Source of the DNA: Caballeronia peredens | GTDB lineage: Bacteria > Pseudomonadota > Gammaproteobacteria > Burkholderiales > Burkholderiaceae | DNA: 64,000 nucleotides | NCBI GenBank assembly: GCA_001544595.2 | Contig: FCOH02000028.1 | Location: forward strand, 1-64,000 | Reading direction: 5' to 3' | Shown here: one piece after another, positions 31,722 through 39,270 of the stretch | Layout: every line of letters starts with the position of its first letter | Numbering within the stretch: the first letter of the stretch is position 1 | Made by a program: the position numbers and the translations under genes | Notes under the pieces: model-generated | The model's database searches: none | The model's input: only the letters and a program-made list of their open reading frames with translations | What the model was told of the DNA's origin: nothing

Positions 31722-31922
31722 TCACAGGCCGGCACGCCAGGCAAGCATCAAGTCGTAGGCTTCTTGGCTGGGCTTGGAAAAGGTTGGCAGGCTTGGTTGA
31801 GCTTCGCGGATATGGCGGGTGGCTTCACCGAAAGCTTGGTTCATATCAGCGAGTTGTTGCTTGCTGTATTTGTTGTAGTGAAGCTCGGGTTTGGCACTTG
31901 GGCCGAAGAATACTCTGATCAT
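31722..31922 (-). CDS. Small helical protein
   Basis: A 66-residue protein (MIRVFFGPSAKPELHYNKYS) with one clear helix (QQLADMNQAFGEATRHI). Start follows GGAGACCACC. First gene of a pair with the HTH protein 31391-31714, which could make it an antitoxin/co-regulator type pair; no family recognised. Confidence 0.65.
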   Translation of the reverse strand: MIRVFFGPSAKPELHYNKYSKQQLADMNQAFGEATRHIREAQPSLPTFSKPSQEAYDLMLAWRAGL

Positions 31923-32052
31923 GGTGGTCTCCATATTGTTGTGGTTATTTATTAATAATAGTTTGGCTATAGACAATGTCAATAGCGGCCTGTGTGAATT
32001 CATCCATTTGATATCGGGTTGACATTGTGGAAAAAATCCTTACTATAGGGGT

Positions 32053-32152
32053 GAGTATTTTTTGGTGATTATCCTACTCGACCTTGTGGACACGATTGGT
32101 CTCCTGTTACTGCAAGAGAAATGCCCCGCTCAGTCTTCTGAGTGGGGTTTTT
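32053..32152 (+). ncRNA. Candidate small RNA 6, anti-leader
   Basis: Promoter TTGACA (32019-32024), 16 bp, TACTAT (32041-32046). RNA of about 100 nt ending in CCCCGCTCAG-TCTT-CTGAGTGGGG plus T run. It contains TGGTCTCCTGTT (32097-32108), perfectly complementary to AACAGGAGACCA in the leaders of the DotA-like gene (55560-55571) and of 52242-52406, and GGTCTCC complements the GGAGACC motif before most genes here. Alternative reading: on the minus strand the same bases could be a ribosome-binding site for a 16-codon GTG frame. Confidence 0.55.
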
Positions 32153-32163
32153 CTTTGTAGGTC

Positions 32164-32373
32164 TCATCCGTTCACTAACTCACGTAGCTTCCTGTTGAGT
32201 TCTTCCGTGGTTCTTGCTGTGATGTCGTCTAGATGGTCTGTATATTTTATGGTTCCGACACGCACCGAAAATATGTAGTTGTCAAAGCTCTCTACAATCA
32301 CGATACGATTATTAGCTTGGAACATCGCGAAATTTTGGCGGATGTCCATCTTGATAGGGAAGGTCGTGGTCAT
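32164..32373 (-). CDS. Small protein, unknown function
   Basis: A 69-residue protein with a strand-rich centre (NRIVIVESFDNYIFSVRVGT) and a C-terminal helix (TTEELNRKLRELVNG). Start follows GGGGGAAG, 9 bp after the stop of 32383-32988; second gene of that operon. No family recognised. Confidence 0.7.
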   Translation of the reverse strand: MTTTFPIKMDIRQNFAMFQANNRIVIVESFDNYIFSVRVGTIKYTDHLDDITARTTEELNRKLRELVNG

Positions 32374-32382
32374 CGCTTCCCC

Positions 32383-32988
32383 CTAGTCCGCGTAGCGAAG
32401 CTCATCAAGGACTTCCAAGAATTCATCAGAGAGGTCTTTGCAACGGGTCAAGCTGTCATATTTGAGCTTGGTGCCATCCCATCCAATCGTAAAAAAGGTG
32501 TTGGTGGAAGTGTCGTTGCAGGTCCGAATGTCAATCAAGACGGTGCAGGCTGGAGCGTGGCGGTCCAGAAGCTTGCGAGCTAGAACGTGCCACCATTCAT
32601 CGGGGCGGGCGGTAGTTTGGTCTATTGCGATGAAGCCAAATCCTGGAAGAGTAGATTTGAAGACTTCGATCAGACGATCTTGAGAACGGGTTTCTTCGTC
32701 TACGAGGCGAGAAATAGCCTTGCTGATCGAAATGGCTGCGAGCTTCACTCCTTCCATGTCGTCGGTGATGCCAGTCAACGCGAAGGGCTGAACTTTTTCG
32801 AGGTCCGCATCGAGGTGTAACTCGTATGCTTGATTGAAGTGGAAGAGATGGACAAACGCCATCTGAATCTTGCAACTGCTGACATCGTGCGACCCAATTG
32901 CACAAGCTTGAGTAAGCTCGACTGCGTCGCAAAGGTATGAGCCGTATCTATCAAATGGATGGGATTTGTTGTTTTTGTAGTTGGTCAT
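32383..32988 (-). CDS. Unknown protein, 201 residues
   Basis: Begins MTNYKNNKSHPFDRYGSYLC. Residues 55-120 are helical; a strand region (ACTVLIDIRTCNDTSTNTFF) follows, then a helix. The last 60 residues resemble the adjacent 69-residue gene in style (strand pair then helix), so a partial duplication is possible. No family recognised. Start follows GGAGACC; class 1 promoter at 33022-33088. Confidence 0.7.
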   Translation of the reverse strand: MTNYKNNKSHPFDRYGSYLCDAVELTQACAIGSHDVSSCKIQMAFVHLFHFNQAYELHLDADLEKVQPFALTGITDDMEGVKLAAISISKAISRLVDEETRSQDRLIEVFKSTLPGFGFIAIDQTTARPDEWWHVLARKLLDRHAPACTVLIDIRTCNDTSTNTFFTIGWDGTKLKYDSLTRCKDLSDEFLEVLDELRYAD

Positions 32989-33021
32989 CTAGGTCTCCGT
33001 TTTTGTTGTTCTTATACTTCT

Positions 33022-33088
33022 AATTTAACAAACGAGGGCCTGAAGTCAAATCTATAACCGTCTATCAATCAACTTTCAGACAGACGGT
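33022..33088 (-). promoter_or_regulatory. Class 1 promoter with full inverted repeat
   Basis: AACCGTC ... GACGGTT, a perfect 7-bp inverted repeat spanning the box, 39 bp to TTGACT, 16-bp spacer, TGTTAAATT. Confidence 0.75.
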
Positions 33089-33117
33089 TATTTGGTCTCA
33101 GAAGCCGATGGTTGGTC

Positions 33118-33234
33118 TTACCACTCCTCGCTCAATGGTGAGATGTCGCCCTCCGACATCGATCCAGTGTCCGCTTTCGGGACCTCCTCAATTTGCTCTT
33201 CAGTAAGGTCCACCAATGCACGGCCTTTGTCGGC
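33118..33234 (-). pseudogene. Frame-displaced duplicate of AAA+ C-terminal segment
   Basis: In another frame, overlapping the end of 33132-35246, the DNA reads GRALVDLTEEQIEEVPKAD, matching GRTLLELSEEQIAESPRI of the intact protein without gaps; just ahead of it a TGA (33235-33237) interrupts a KLK block. A run of six T (33259-33264, plus strand) is where the frames part. It looks like a decayed tandem duplication of about 25 codons. Confidence 0.55.
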
Positions 33235-35246
33235 TCAATGCTTGAGCTTGAACTCGCCTTTTTTCGATCTATGCTGAGATGGCGAAGTTCGACCTCGATC
33301 CCGCGCGCGATTCTTGGAGACTCTGCAATCTGCTCTTCACTAAGCTCTAGCAACGTGCGTCCGATGGCTTCCTGAAGCTTGAGCTTGGACTCGCGAACGG
33401 AGAATTGGGTAAGCTCCCGAGCAACCTCAGGCGAGAGGTGGTAGCTGAAAAGGTGTGTTCTTCCCGTCTCCTCCTCGTAAATGTGGTCGAGAATACGGAT
33501 GTGTTGCTCCTCGGTTGGGCTTGGTATGTTGAAGACGCGAAAGCGGGTCTGTAGCGGCTCAGACAAGCCTTCCAAGGTGTTGGCGGTCGCAATGAAGATG
33601 ATGTGCGAGAGATCGGCTGGTGCATCGATAAATTCATCAACGAAGCTCTTGGCATTGGTCTCCTCCAGTAGCTGGTAGAGAGGCGTGCTGGCGTCGTTTC
33701 GTCCTGACCGCGCCTTATCCACTTCATCAAGAAGAATCACGGGACTCAGGGTTGGGCTCTGCACCATCGCTCTGAATACCTTGCCTGGCTTCCCACCTTT
33801 CCAGCTTGCGTGAAGTCCGGAGAGGACCCACGCGTCGGAAGTCGATGCGATATCAATGAACTCGTAGCCTGTCTCAAGTGATTTGGCGAGAGCTTGAGCG
33901 AAGTGTGTCTTGCCAATGCCAGGCTCGCCCAGAAGAAGAACTGGAGCAAGACGGTCTTTGCGTGTCAGCTTGCGAAGGCGAAATTGCGCTTTGTAGAACG
34001 AAATAACCTCAGCGAAGTTGGGGAAGTCGTCCAGGAGCTTGTTGAAGATTGCTTCGGCTGGTGCAGGGAGTCTTGGTTTGCTCAAGGTGCCTGGGGATTT
34101 TAATTTTTTGATGTAGCAAAAATAGGTGGCATTGTCTTCGGAGACACTCTCGGCCGCGATATTTAGTGCGTCGATACTCAACCATTCCACGCGCTCGCGA
34201 TTGTCCAACGGGCCGTATAACTCACGGATGTTGAAGTCGTTTTGCAAGTCTGTGTGGTCGCATTCAATGCGCTGATAGAAGTCTAGAAAGAGGTTTTGGT
34301 TGTAGATGTCTTTTAGGAAGCGTTCTGCTTGCGAAGCGAAAACTTTGTGTGCGTTCTCAGTCTCTCTCATCTGCGCGGGCGCGGTTTCAGAGTAAGAGGG
34401 TAGGGACGCGAGATAAGTCCTAAGTCGCTCACGCAACCAGCGAGGAAAGTCCCGGCGGATTTCGTATAGTCGGTGTAGCTCTCCAAGACCTAAGAGGTTG
34501 AGAGCCTTCAAGGAGGTTATCGTTGCCCCCAACTCGCCATTTTTGTCCATGTGGCATAGAGCGAGGAAAACTGTGTAAATCAAACCGTTATCGTTTGGTG
34601 GAAAGAGGGTCTCGATGCGTGATTGGTTTGCTTCATCGAGGTACCGAGAGACAGGATACAAGGCGTTCCAGGGTTCGCTATTGCTCGTCTCGGCTTTTAT
34701 TTCCTCAAAGAAGAAGCCTCTTTCTGCATCTATATAGTCATAGATGATGGTCGCGAGAAAGGATTCAAGAAGAGCATCGTCGCATTCCAGGACATCGATG
34801 AAATTAAGAACCTCTAGGGCATATATGCAGTGAGCGTCTTCTGCGTCGAATAGGTCGGCGTGTTTGTAAAGGGAGTTCAGATACCGTGCAAGACGATTGC
34901 GCAGCCACTCAGGAAAGTCCTTCCTCTCGTCAAAAATTGATCGTAGTTTGGATAGCACCGTAAGTTCTCTGGCATATCGTTCGATGGTTGCGCCGTCGAG
35001 TTCGTCATTGACAGACTGATGCTGAGCCGTGAGAAAGATTGCGTAGATAAGTCCTTTATCATTCTCAGGGAAGATTTTTCTTAGCTGTGCCGTCTCACTG
35101 TTGCTCACTGCACCTCGATAGATTGGTGTGCTGGGCTTTGAAGATGTGTCCGCAACATCGTTATCTTCGGTATCTACATCATTTAAGACCGCATCAATGT
35201 CTGACAGTAGCTCGTTCAAATGTTCTTCTTCTCTTGTATCTTCCAT
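33132..35246 (-). CDS. AAA+ ATPase, Lon/ClpX-like
   Basis: A 704-residue protein. Residues 57-130 and 213-285 are two copies of a helical repeat (IFPENDKGLIYAIFL / LFPPNDNGLIYTVFL). The AAA+ module follows: Walker A GEPGIGKT (440-447), Walker B VILLDEVD (503-510), sensor 1 FIATAN (551-556) and arginine finger region LQTRFR. No protease domain. A chaperone/unfoldase or remodelling role is inferred. The C-terminal 40 residues (SSSSSIEPTKAVHWWTLLKS) look like out-of-frame sequence: the other frame continues a homologous duplicate of the preceding segment. Start follows AGGAT. Confidence 0.8.
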   Translation of the reverse strand: MEDTREEEHLNELLSDIDAVLNDVDTEDNDVADTSSKPSTPIYRGAVSNSETAQLRKIFPENDKGLIYAIFLTAQHQSVNDELDGATIERYARELTVLSKLRSIFDERKDFPEWLRNRLARYLNSLYKHADLFDAEDAHCIYALEVLNFIDVLECDDALLESFLATIIYDYIDAERGFFFEEIKAETSNSEPWNALYPVSRYLDEANQSRIETLFPPNDNGLIYTVFLALCHMDKNGELGATITSLKALNLLGLGELHRLYEIRRDFPRWLRERLRTYLASLPSYSETAPAQMRETENAHKVFASQAERFLKDIYNQNLFLDFYQRIECDHTDLQNDFNIRELYGPLDNRERVEWLSIDALNIAAESVSEDNATYFCYIKKLKSPGTLSKPRLPAPAEAIFNKLLDDFPNFAEVISFYKAQFRLRKLTRKDRLAPVLLLGEPGIGKTHFAQALAKSLETGYEFIDIASTSDAWVLSGLHASWKGGKPGKVFRAMVQSPTLSPVILLDEVDKARSGRNDASTPLYQLLEETNAKSFVDEFIDAPADLSHIIFIATANTLEGLSEPLQTRFRVFNIPSPTEEQHIRILDHIYEEETGRTHLFSYHLSPEVARELTQFSVRESKLKLQEAIGRTLLELSEEQIAESPRIARGIEVELRHLSIDRKKASSSSSIEPTKAVHWWTLLKSKLRRSRKRTLDRCRRATSHH

Positions 35247-35257
35247 GGGTCTATCCT

Positions 35258-35410
35258 TTAGTTGTTATTTTGGTTTTGCATCTTCTCCAGTGCATCAAGC
35301 GCGTTCTCAACGCTGAAGTCCCTCGTTCTGTGTAGGTGGTAAAACAGTCTGAGGGTCGTTGTATCTACGTGACCCTCTTGAGCGAGCTTATTTATCTGTT
35401 CTTCTGTCAC
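35258..35410 (-). CDS. 50-residue protein, GTG start
   Basis: MTEEQINKLAQEGHVDTTTL then RLFYHLHRTRDFSVENALDAL and a short polar end. The GTG at 35410 follows GGAGACCCATC; the stop is 11 bp before the AAA+ gene's start, so it is the gene directly ahead of the ATPase in the same operon. It may be a small adaptor; no family recognised. Confidence 0.65.
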   Translation of the reverse strand: MTEEQINKLAQEGHVDTTTLRLFYHLHRTRDFSVENALDALEKMQNQNNN

Positions 35411-35436
35411 GATGGGTCTCCTGCATTGTTCTACCG

Positions 35437-35733
35437 CTATGCCACTGCTTGGAGGCTGTAGGCTTTGATGACTACCTTCTCGTGCGGATAGCCAAGTTCA
35501 TCTCGCAGATTCTCGATAAACTCAGCGAGGTCAAATAGGTCGGTTGGATACTCTTCGCGACGGTCATCCCACTCAATGTAAGTGTCGGTCAATTCGACTT
35601 CGCAACCGCATCCCTCAAGGTCAAAGGCGATGATGTTGTCGACAATGTCTTTCAGGGATTTGGCTGTGCATTGGTGGAGGGTGGAGTCTGTCTCGTAGTG
35701 GCTGTAGATATAGATCGTTTGTTGTTCGTTCAT
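35437..35733 (-). CDS. Small acidic protein, paralogue of 36423-36701
   Basis: A 98-residue acidic protein. Aligns over its length with 36423-36701: YSHYETDSTLHQCTAKSLKD / FSHLRSDETVSQGSTDSITD, then VELTDTYIEW / VEVTDRSIAW and ELGYPHEKVVI / EIGFPDEEVLI. No known family. Start follows GGAGACC; class 1 promoter at 35765-35831. Head of the operon leading to the AAA+ ATPase. Confidence 0.75.
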   Translation of the reverse strand: MNEQQTIYIYSHYETDSTLHQCTAKSLKDIVDNIIAFDLEGCGCEVELTDTYIEWDDRREEYPTDLFDLAEFIENLRDELGYPHEKVVIKAYSLQAVA

Positions 35734-35764
35734 GATGGTCTCCGTGGATTACTCTTATATTTAT

Positions 35765-35831
35765 AACTTAACAAAAACCTACTTGAAGTCAAATTTATAG
35801 ACTGCTATTTGACAAGTTTCAGACGAACGGT
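35765..35831 (-). promoter_or_regulatory. Class 1 promoter
   Basis: ACCGTTCGTCTGAAA box, 39 bp to TTGACT, 16-bp spacer, TTAAGTT-type -10 (TAAGTT). Confidence 0.7.
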
Positions 35832-35887
35832 AAGGGCTTGCGTGCTAAACTGTTTCCGTGTCTTTAGCGATAACGGAACTTGGTTAG

Positions 35888-36049
35888 ATGGAAGAAAAGT
35901 CGAAAGAATATGTGGAAGGCGGGGACCAATTCAAGAAAGGCTACCGCATCTATCACAACCCGTATGAGAAGGAGACGCGGGAATTTGAGGATTGGGCCAA
36001 CGGCTGGCACGATGCTCACGATCAGGACTGGCATGAGAACAACCTATAA
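35888..36049 (+). CDS. Small ribosome-modulation-factor-like protein
   Basis: A 53-residue protein: MEEKSKEYVEGGDQFKKGYR, IYHNPYEKETREFEDWANGW, HDAHDQDW. The G-Y-R...NPY...W..GW.DAH pattern is that of small RMF-like proteins, some of which modulate ribosomes or other targets and many of which are plasmid-borne. The adjacent open frame in another register is a shadow. A terminator at 36050-36074 follows directly. Confidence 0.65.
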   Translation: MEEKSKEYVEGGDQFKKGYRIYHNPYEKETREFEDWANGWHDAHDQDWHENNL

Positions 36050-36074
36050 GGAAGCCCCTCATTGAGGGGTTTCC
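36050..36074 (+). terminator. Rho-independent terminator
   Basis: AGCCCCTCATTGAGGGGTTT right after the RMF-like gene. Confidence 0.75.
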
Positions 36075-36101
36075 ATTTGCTACGCCTGTGTGCGGGTTGC
36101 T

Positions 36102-36410
36102 TTAGTGTCTTTGAAGCTTGTTGATTTCATTCTGGATGTCTTTCGCTCGCTCAAGCAAGTCGTTACGTTGCTTCTCTAGTTCCGATGCCTTCGCGGCGAT
36201 GTTGGCAAGCTCTGTCTGACTGATCCACGAAGCAACGGTGATAACGGGAGCGGAAGAAGCGTAGTTGTTCCAGTCATGTTCGCGACAATCAAAGCGTTCG
36301 AGGGCAAGGCTTTGAGCTTCTTCTTTGGTATCGGCTTCGATGCCGTTCATCTCAAAAGTATCGTAGATGTGTCGTTCAACTGCTATTGTGATGTTGTATG
36401 TTTTTTTCAT
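36102..36410 (-). CDS. DpnD/PcfM-like N-terminus with coiled coil
   Basis: A 102-residue protein. Residues 1-36 (strand, then GIEADTKEEAQSLALERF) resemble the small DpnD/PcfM-like fold and the start of 3229-3666; residues 64-102 are a coiled coil (LANIAAKASELEKQRNDLLE). Start follows GGAGACC. Downstream partner of 36423-36701 (12 bp apart). Confidence 0.7.
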   Translation of the reverse strand: MKKTYNITIAVERHIYDTFEMNGIEADTKEEAQSLALERFDCREHDWNNYASSAPVITVASWISQTELANIAAKASELEKQRNDLLERAKDIQNEINKLQRH

Positions 36411-36422
36411 AGGTCTCCTTTT

Positions 36423-36701
36423 TTAGTAGTGTTTGAATATTAGGACTTCTTCGTCCGGGAATCCGATCTCGGCTCTAAACTTTGTTAAAAACGTGGCGAG
36501 ATGTTCGGGGCTATGAGGTAAGCGGCGGAAATGGCTACTCCAGGCAATGCTTCTGTCTGTGACTTCGACATCCCAGCCTTGGTTTTCTAGCTCCCGCCCA
36601 ACTACTGCTTGAACAATGTCGGTTATTGAATCGGTAGAGCCTTGGCTCACAGTCTCGTCCGATCTAAGATGGCTAAAGCTGTATTTGTTTTCGAAAATCA
36701 T
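36423..36701 (-). CDS. Small protein, paralogue of 35437-35733
   Basis: A 92-residue protein, see 35437-35733 for the shared blocks. The two copies are separated by the RMF-like gene and 36102-36410. Start follows GGAGACTACCTAC. Confidence 0.75.
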   Translation of the reverse strand: MIFENKYSFSHLRSDETVSQGSTDSITDIVQAVVGRELENQGWDVEVTDRSIAWSSHFRRLPHSPEHLATFLTKFRAEIGFPDEEVLIFKHY

Positions 36702-36838
36702 GTAGGTAGTCTCCTGTTATATCTTCAATATTAGAAGAAATTCTTTGTTCGTCAACATCAATGCGGGGTTTATTTACGTTAGACAATTGACATGCGTTGT
36801 TTGCTTGATAGAATAAAAACTATAAACAAGGAGAAAGC

Positions 36839-37048
36839 ATGAAAAAGAAGGCGATGAAAGTGAAAGTGCGCAACCCAATGGTTGTTCACATGGTTCAAAG
36901 GCAAGGAGCGGGAAGCCACACGAAGACAGGGAAAGCGCTTCGTCGGCAAGATAAGGTAGCAATGAAGAAAGACTGGTTAAGGCGGTCTTTTTTTTCGTCT
37001 GTAGCGGGCAGGATTGTTCCTCAAGCTATGATGGGGCAAGTGCTTTAG
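36839..37048 (+). CDS. Small very basic protein
   Basis: A 69-residue protein rich in Lys/Arg (MKKKAMKVKVRNPMVVHMVQ, HTKTGKALRRQDKVAMKKDW). The core up to KKDW is of a type I have seen as short plasmid proteins; the last 20 residues, encoded over a T8 run, may be an extension. Start follows AAGGAGAAAG; promoter TTGACA (36787-36792), 16 bp, TAGAAT (36809-36814). Directly ahead of the HEPN gene 37061-37666. Confidence 0.65.
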   Translation: MKKKAMKVKVRNPMVVHMVQRQGAGSHTKTGKALRRQDKVAMKKDWLRRSFFSSVAGRIVPQAMMGQVL

Positions 37049-37060
37049 CGGAGAAAACTG

Positions 37061-37666
37061 ATGGGCTGGGCCTTTCACAACTCGGTGCCGAACAACCCCG
37101 ATGCGATGACGGATGAGGAGGTGCTGGTTCGTATCGAGCGGCTCACTCATCGTCTGATGGGGTTCTGGAAGAACGCTCATGGCTGGGCGTCGATTGAAGC
37201 GGCCGGATTACTCAACAAGTCCATGCTGGAGGTTCAGTCATCACTTGCGACATCGTTGAAGAAGTGGGTGGCGTGTGAGAGCGATGGAGACCTCGTGCTG
37301 GCGTGGGTCAATCTCGGAACCCTCGTTGAAGGAGCCTTGAAGCTTCATCTGTCGGTCTTCTATGACGACTACAAGGCTGACCCAGAAGCGGTGAAAGTGA
37401 AGGGGAAGGTCAAAGACCCAGATGGTGTGAGGCTGAACGATCTGAAGATGTTCTTTGAGAAGCGTATCTGGGCGGAAGGGTCCCCCATGCGTGAGTATGT
37501 GAAGCTCGTCCAGGAACGGCGAAATACGGTTCATGCGTTCAAGGACAAGGAGATTGGCTCGTTCGCGGAGTTCAAGCAAGCCATCAGGCAACACCTCATC
37601 TTCCTGAGGTCCATCAATGCCATGCTTCCCTATCCAGACGACATGTATCAGCCTAGGGAGGACTAG
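37061..37666 (+). CDS. HEPN-domain protein
   Basis: A 201-residue helical protein with QERRNTVHAF near residue 152 (R153-x4-H158), the HEPN signature, placed in a long helix as in RiboL-PSP/DUF-type HEPN proteins. Probably an RNase or RNase-like defence or toxin protein. It starts 12 bp after the 69-residue basic protein and follows GGAG, so the two form an operon. No nucleotidyltransferase antitoxin is next to it. Confidence 0.7.
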   Translation: MGWAFHNSVPNNPDAMTDEEVLVRIERLTHRLMGFWKNAHGWASIEAAGLLNKSMLEVQSSLATSLKKWVACESDGDLVLAWVNLGTLVEGALKLHLSVFYDDYKADPEAVKVKGKVKDPDGVRLNDLKMFFEKRIWAEGSPMREYVKLVQERRNTVHAFKDKEIGSFAEFKQAIRQHLIFLRSINAMLPYPDDMYQPRED

Positions 37667-37796
37667 GCAAAGCGGAAAAGGTCGGAAATCGGCTCAAGTA
37701 TTCGTGCCTGAAGTCGTTAAGCGCATGTGCCAGCGGCAGCTTGATTGTCGCCGTGTGGAACACACCCAATAAAAAACATGCGTCAGAGGCTCCTCA

Positions 37797-38246
37797 ATGC
37801 ACAGCTTGTTCCATCTGCTCTTCGTAGTCAGCTTCCTTGCCTTCGTCACCGTGATGTGGCGTCCGCGTCTCGCTGGAAGGTTCATCAGCAATCCGACGCG
37901 CAAGCGAATCATGCTGCCGATGATTCCGTTGTTGTTGGTCACTGTGGCTCTATCGGATATAACGAAGCCCAAGTCGCCAGTGTCTTATGGCAATGAGGTG
38001 TCGGATGTCGCGGACGGTGGCCGTCCTCAGGGCAATGCCTTGACGGTCGAATTCGATCGCCTGGTGGATACCATCAGATTGGCGCAGCGTTATCAGCGAA
38101 CGAATGAGCCAAACTGCCGCGTGGTTGCTGACCATGGGAACGATGATTTGCATGACCGTAATGTTATGTCACTCAACATCGAAAACGCGGCAGCGGTTCT
38201 GCATAACGATACTGAGATGGTGAAATCGGCCTGCAAGCTTTATTGA
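37797..38246 (+). CDS. Membrane protein with soluble C-terminus
   Basis: A 149-residue protein with two hydrophobic segments (residues 4-21 and 38-54) and a polar C-terminal half with DRLVDTIRLAQRYQ. The converging minus-strand open frame is a shadow. Start follows GAGG. A strong terminator follows. No family recognised. Confidence 0.6.
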   Translation: MHSLFHLLFVVSFLAFVTVMWRPRLAGRFISNPTRKRIMLPMIPLLLVTVALSDITKPKSPVSYGNEVSDVADGGRPQGNALTVEFDRLVDTIRLAQRYQRTNEPNCRVVADHGNDDLHDRNVMSLNIENAAAVLHNDTEMVKSACKLY

Positions 38247-38251
38247 CACTA

Positions 38252-38281
38252 GGGGACTGGCTAGACCAGTCCTTTTTTTCG
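38252..38281 (+). terminator. Rho-independent terminator
   Basis: GGACTGGCTAGACCAGTCC then seven T; between the converging genes 37797-38246 and 38286-38747. Confidence 0.85.
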
Positions 38282-38285
38282 TCTA

Positions 38286-38747
38286 TCACTTGATGCCGTT
38301 CTGTAGCTTGTGCGCGATGGTGCGGTAGCCTTGCATGGTTGGATGGATGCCGTCCGTGCTGATGAGGGGGTCTATGTTCAGGACTTCATCATGATGACGG
38401 CTCGCTACCGCCTGAACGATGGCTTTCTTATCTGGGTATGACGGGAGTATCCAGACGGCTCTACGTGCTTTGACGCGAATTCTCATGGCTTCCAGGTTGG
38501 CCTTGGTGGGAAGTGCGGTTCCTCTGTCATTGATGCCAAGGCTAATGATGGCGAGAGCGGCAGAAGGTGGGTTCGTGAAGCGTTTGAGAGCGTCTCGGGT
38601 GTTGATGCCGACCTGTGTGTCGCTTTGGCAGGGCAGGTTGACGCTCACTCCGTAAGCAATAGAGTCGCCCACTACGTAGCACGATGGTTGGGCGAAGGCA
38701 CTGGCTGCGGGAAGGGCGAGGAGGAGCGAGATGAAAAGCTTCCTCAT
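38286..38747 (-). CDS. Exported SGNH/GDSL hydrolase
   Basis: A 153-residue protein with signal peptide (residues 1-19, cleavage AFAQ) and the SGNH blocks: VVGDSIAYG with Ser29, LGIND with Asn73, and STDGIHP with Asp132 and His135. An esterase/lipase or peptidoglycan/LPS deacylase acting in the periplasm or outside is likely; the substrate is unknown. Its ATG overlaps the stop of 38744-39052. Confidence 0.85.
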   Translation of the reverse strand: MRKLFISLLLALPAASAFAQPSCYVVGDSIAYGVSVNLPCQSDTQVGINTRDALKRFTNPPSAALAIISLGINDRGTALPTKANLEAMRIRVKARRAVWILPSYPDKKAIVQAVASRHHDEVLNIDPLISTDGIHPTMQGYRTIAHKLQNGIK

Positions 38748-39052
38748 GCCTCGTCCTCGATGTTTGCAATCACCTCTTTCAATCCCGCATAAAAAGCTGC
38801 GTTCTTTCCTTTGGAGCGCGATAAAAGTGCTGCCACTTCTGGAGGAAGGTCTGAAACTGGGCGAGCAGTCGTTACAACTGTTCCATCAGCAGCGAGACGT
38901 GTCTCATAAACCACTTGTGCGGATGGTTCCTTTGGGCTTGTTGCGCCCATCATCTTGGCGAGTAATGGAGATGTTTTCGATTGTTTCTTGGCTGATTCTT
39001 TTTCGGCGTTTTTGATGAGCTTTTTGTTAGTGTAGGTATTGTTGAGCTTCAT
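38744..39052 (-). CDS. Small basic protein ahead of SGNH hydrolase
   Basis: A 102-residue protein with a lysine-rich N-terminus (MKLNNTYTNKKLIKNAEKES, AKKQSKTSPLLAKMMG) and a helical C-terminal part. Coupled to the hydrolase by ATGA overlap. Start follows GGAGACC-type leader; class 1 promoter at 39086-39152. Function unknown. Confidence 0.7.
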   Translation of the reverse strand: MKLNNTYTNKKLIKNAEKESAKKQSKTSPLLAKMMGATSPKEPSAQVVYETRLAADGTVVTTARPVSDLPPEVAALLSRSKGKNAAFYAGLKEVIANIEDEA

Positions 39053-39085
39053 GGTCGGTCTCCAGTAAGTTATTTTTATATATCT

Positions 39086-39152
39086 AATTTAGCAAAATCG
39101 TTTTTGAAGTCAAATTTATAGAGCCATATTAATGATTTTTCAGACGGACGGT
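39086..39152 (-). promoter_or_regulatory. Class 1 promoter
   Basis: ACCGTCCGTCTGAAA box, 39 bp to TTGACT, 16-bp spacer, TGCTAAATT. Confidence 0.75.
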
Positions 39153-39174
39153 AGACGGGAAGGGAAGTGAAGAG

Positions 39175-39270
39175 AAGCAAAAAAAGAATGTCCCCGTTGG
39201 GAAGAAGGCCACGGGCCGGCCTCACGGCATGATCGGCTTCGCCATTGATGTCGCGATGGAATGCAAGAGG
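39175..39270 (+). repeat. Longer repeat preceding structured element
   Basis: GCAAAA ... CCCGTTGGGAAGAAGGCC, GGGCCGGCCT, CGGC: counterpart of 17135-17243; see there. Confidence 0.55.

Noticed and set aside
37694..37972. Minus-strand frame opposite 37797-38246
   Set aside because: The plus-strand frame has two proper membrane helices and a terminator behind it; the minus-strand one has neither signal nor leader.
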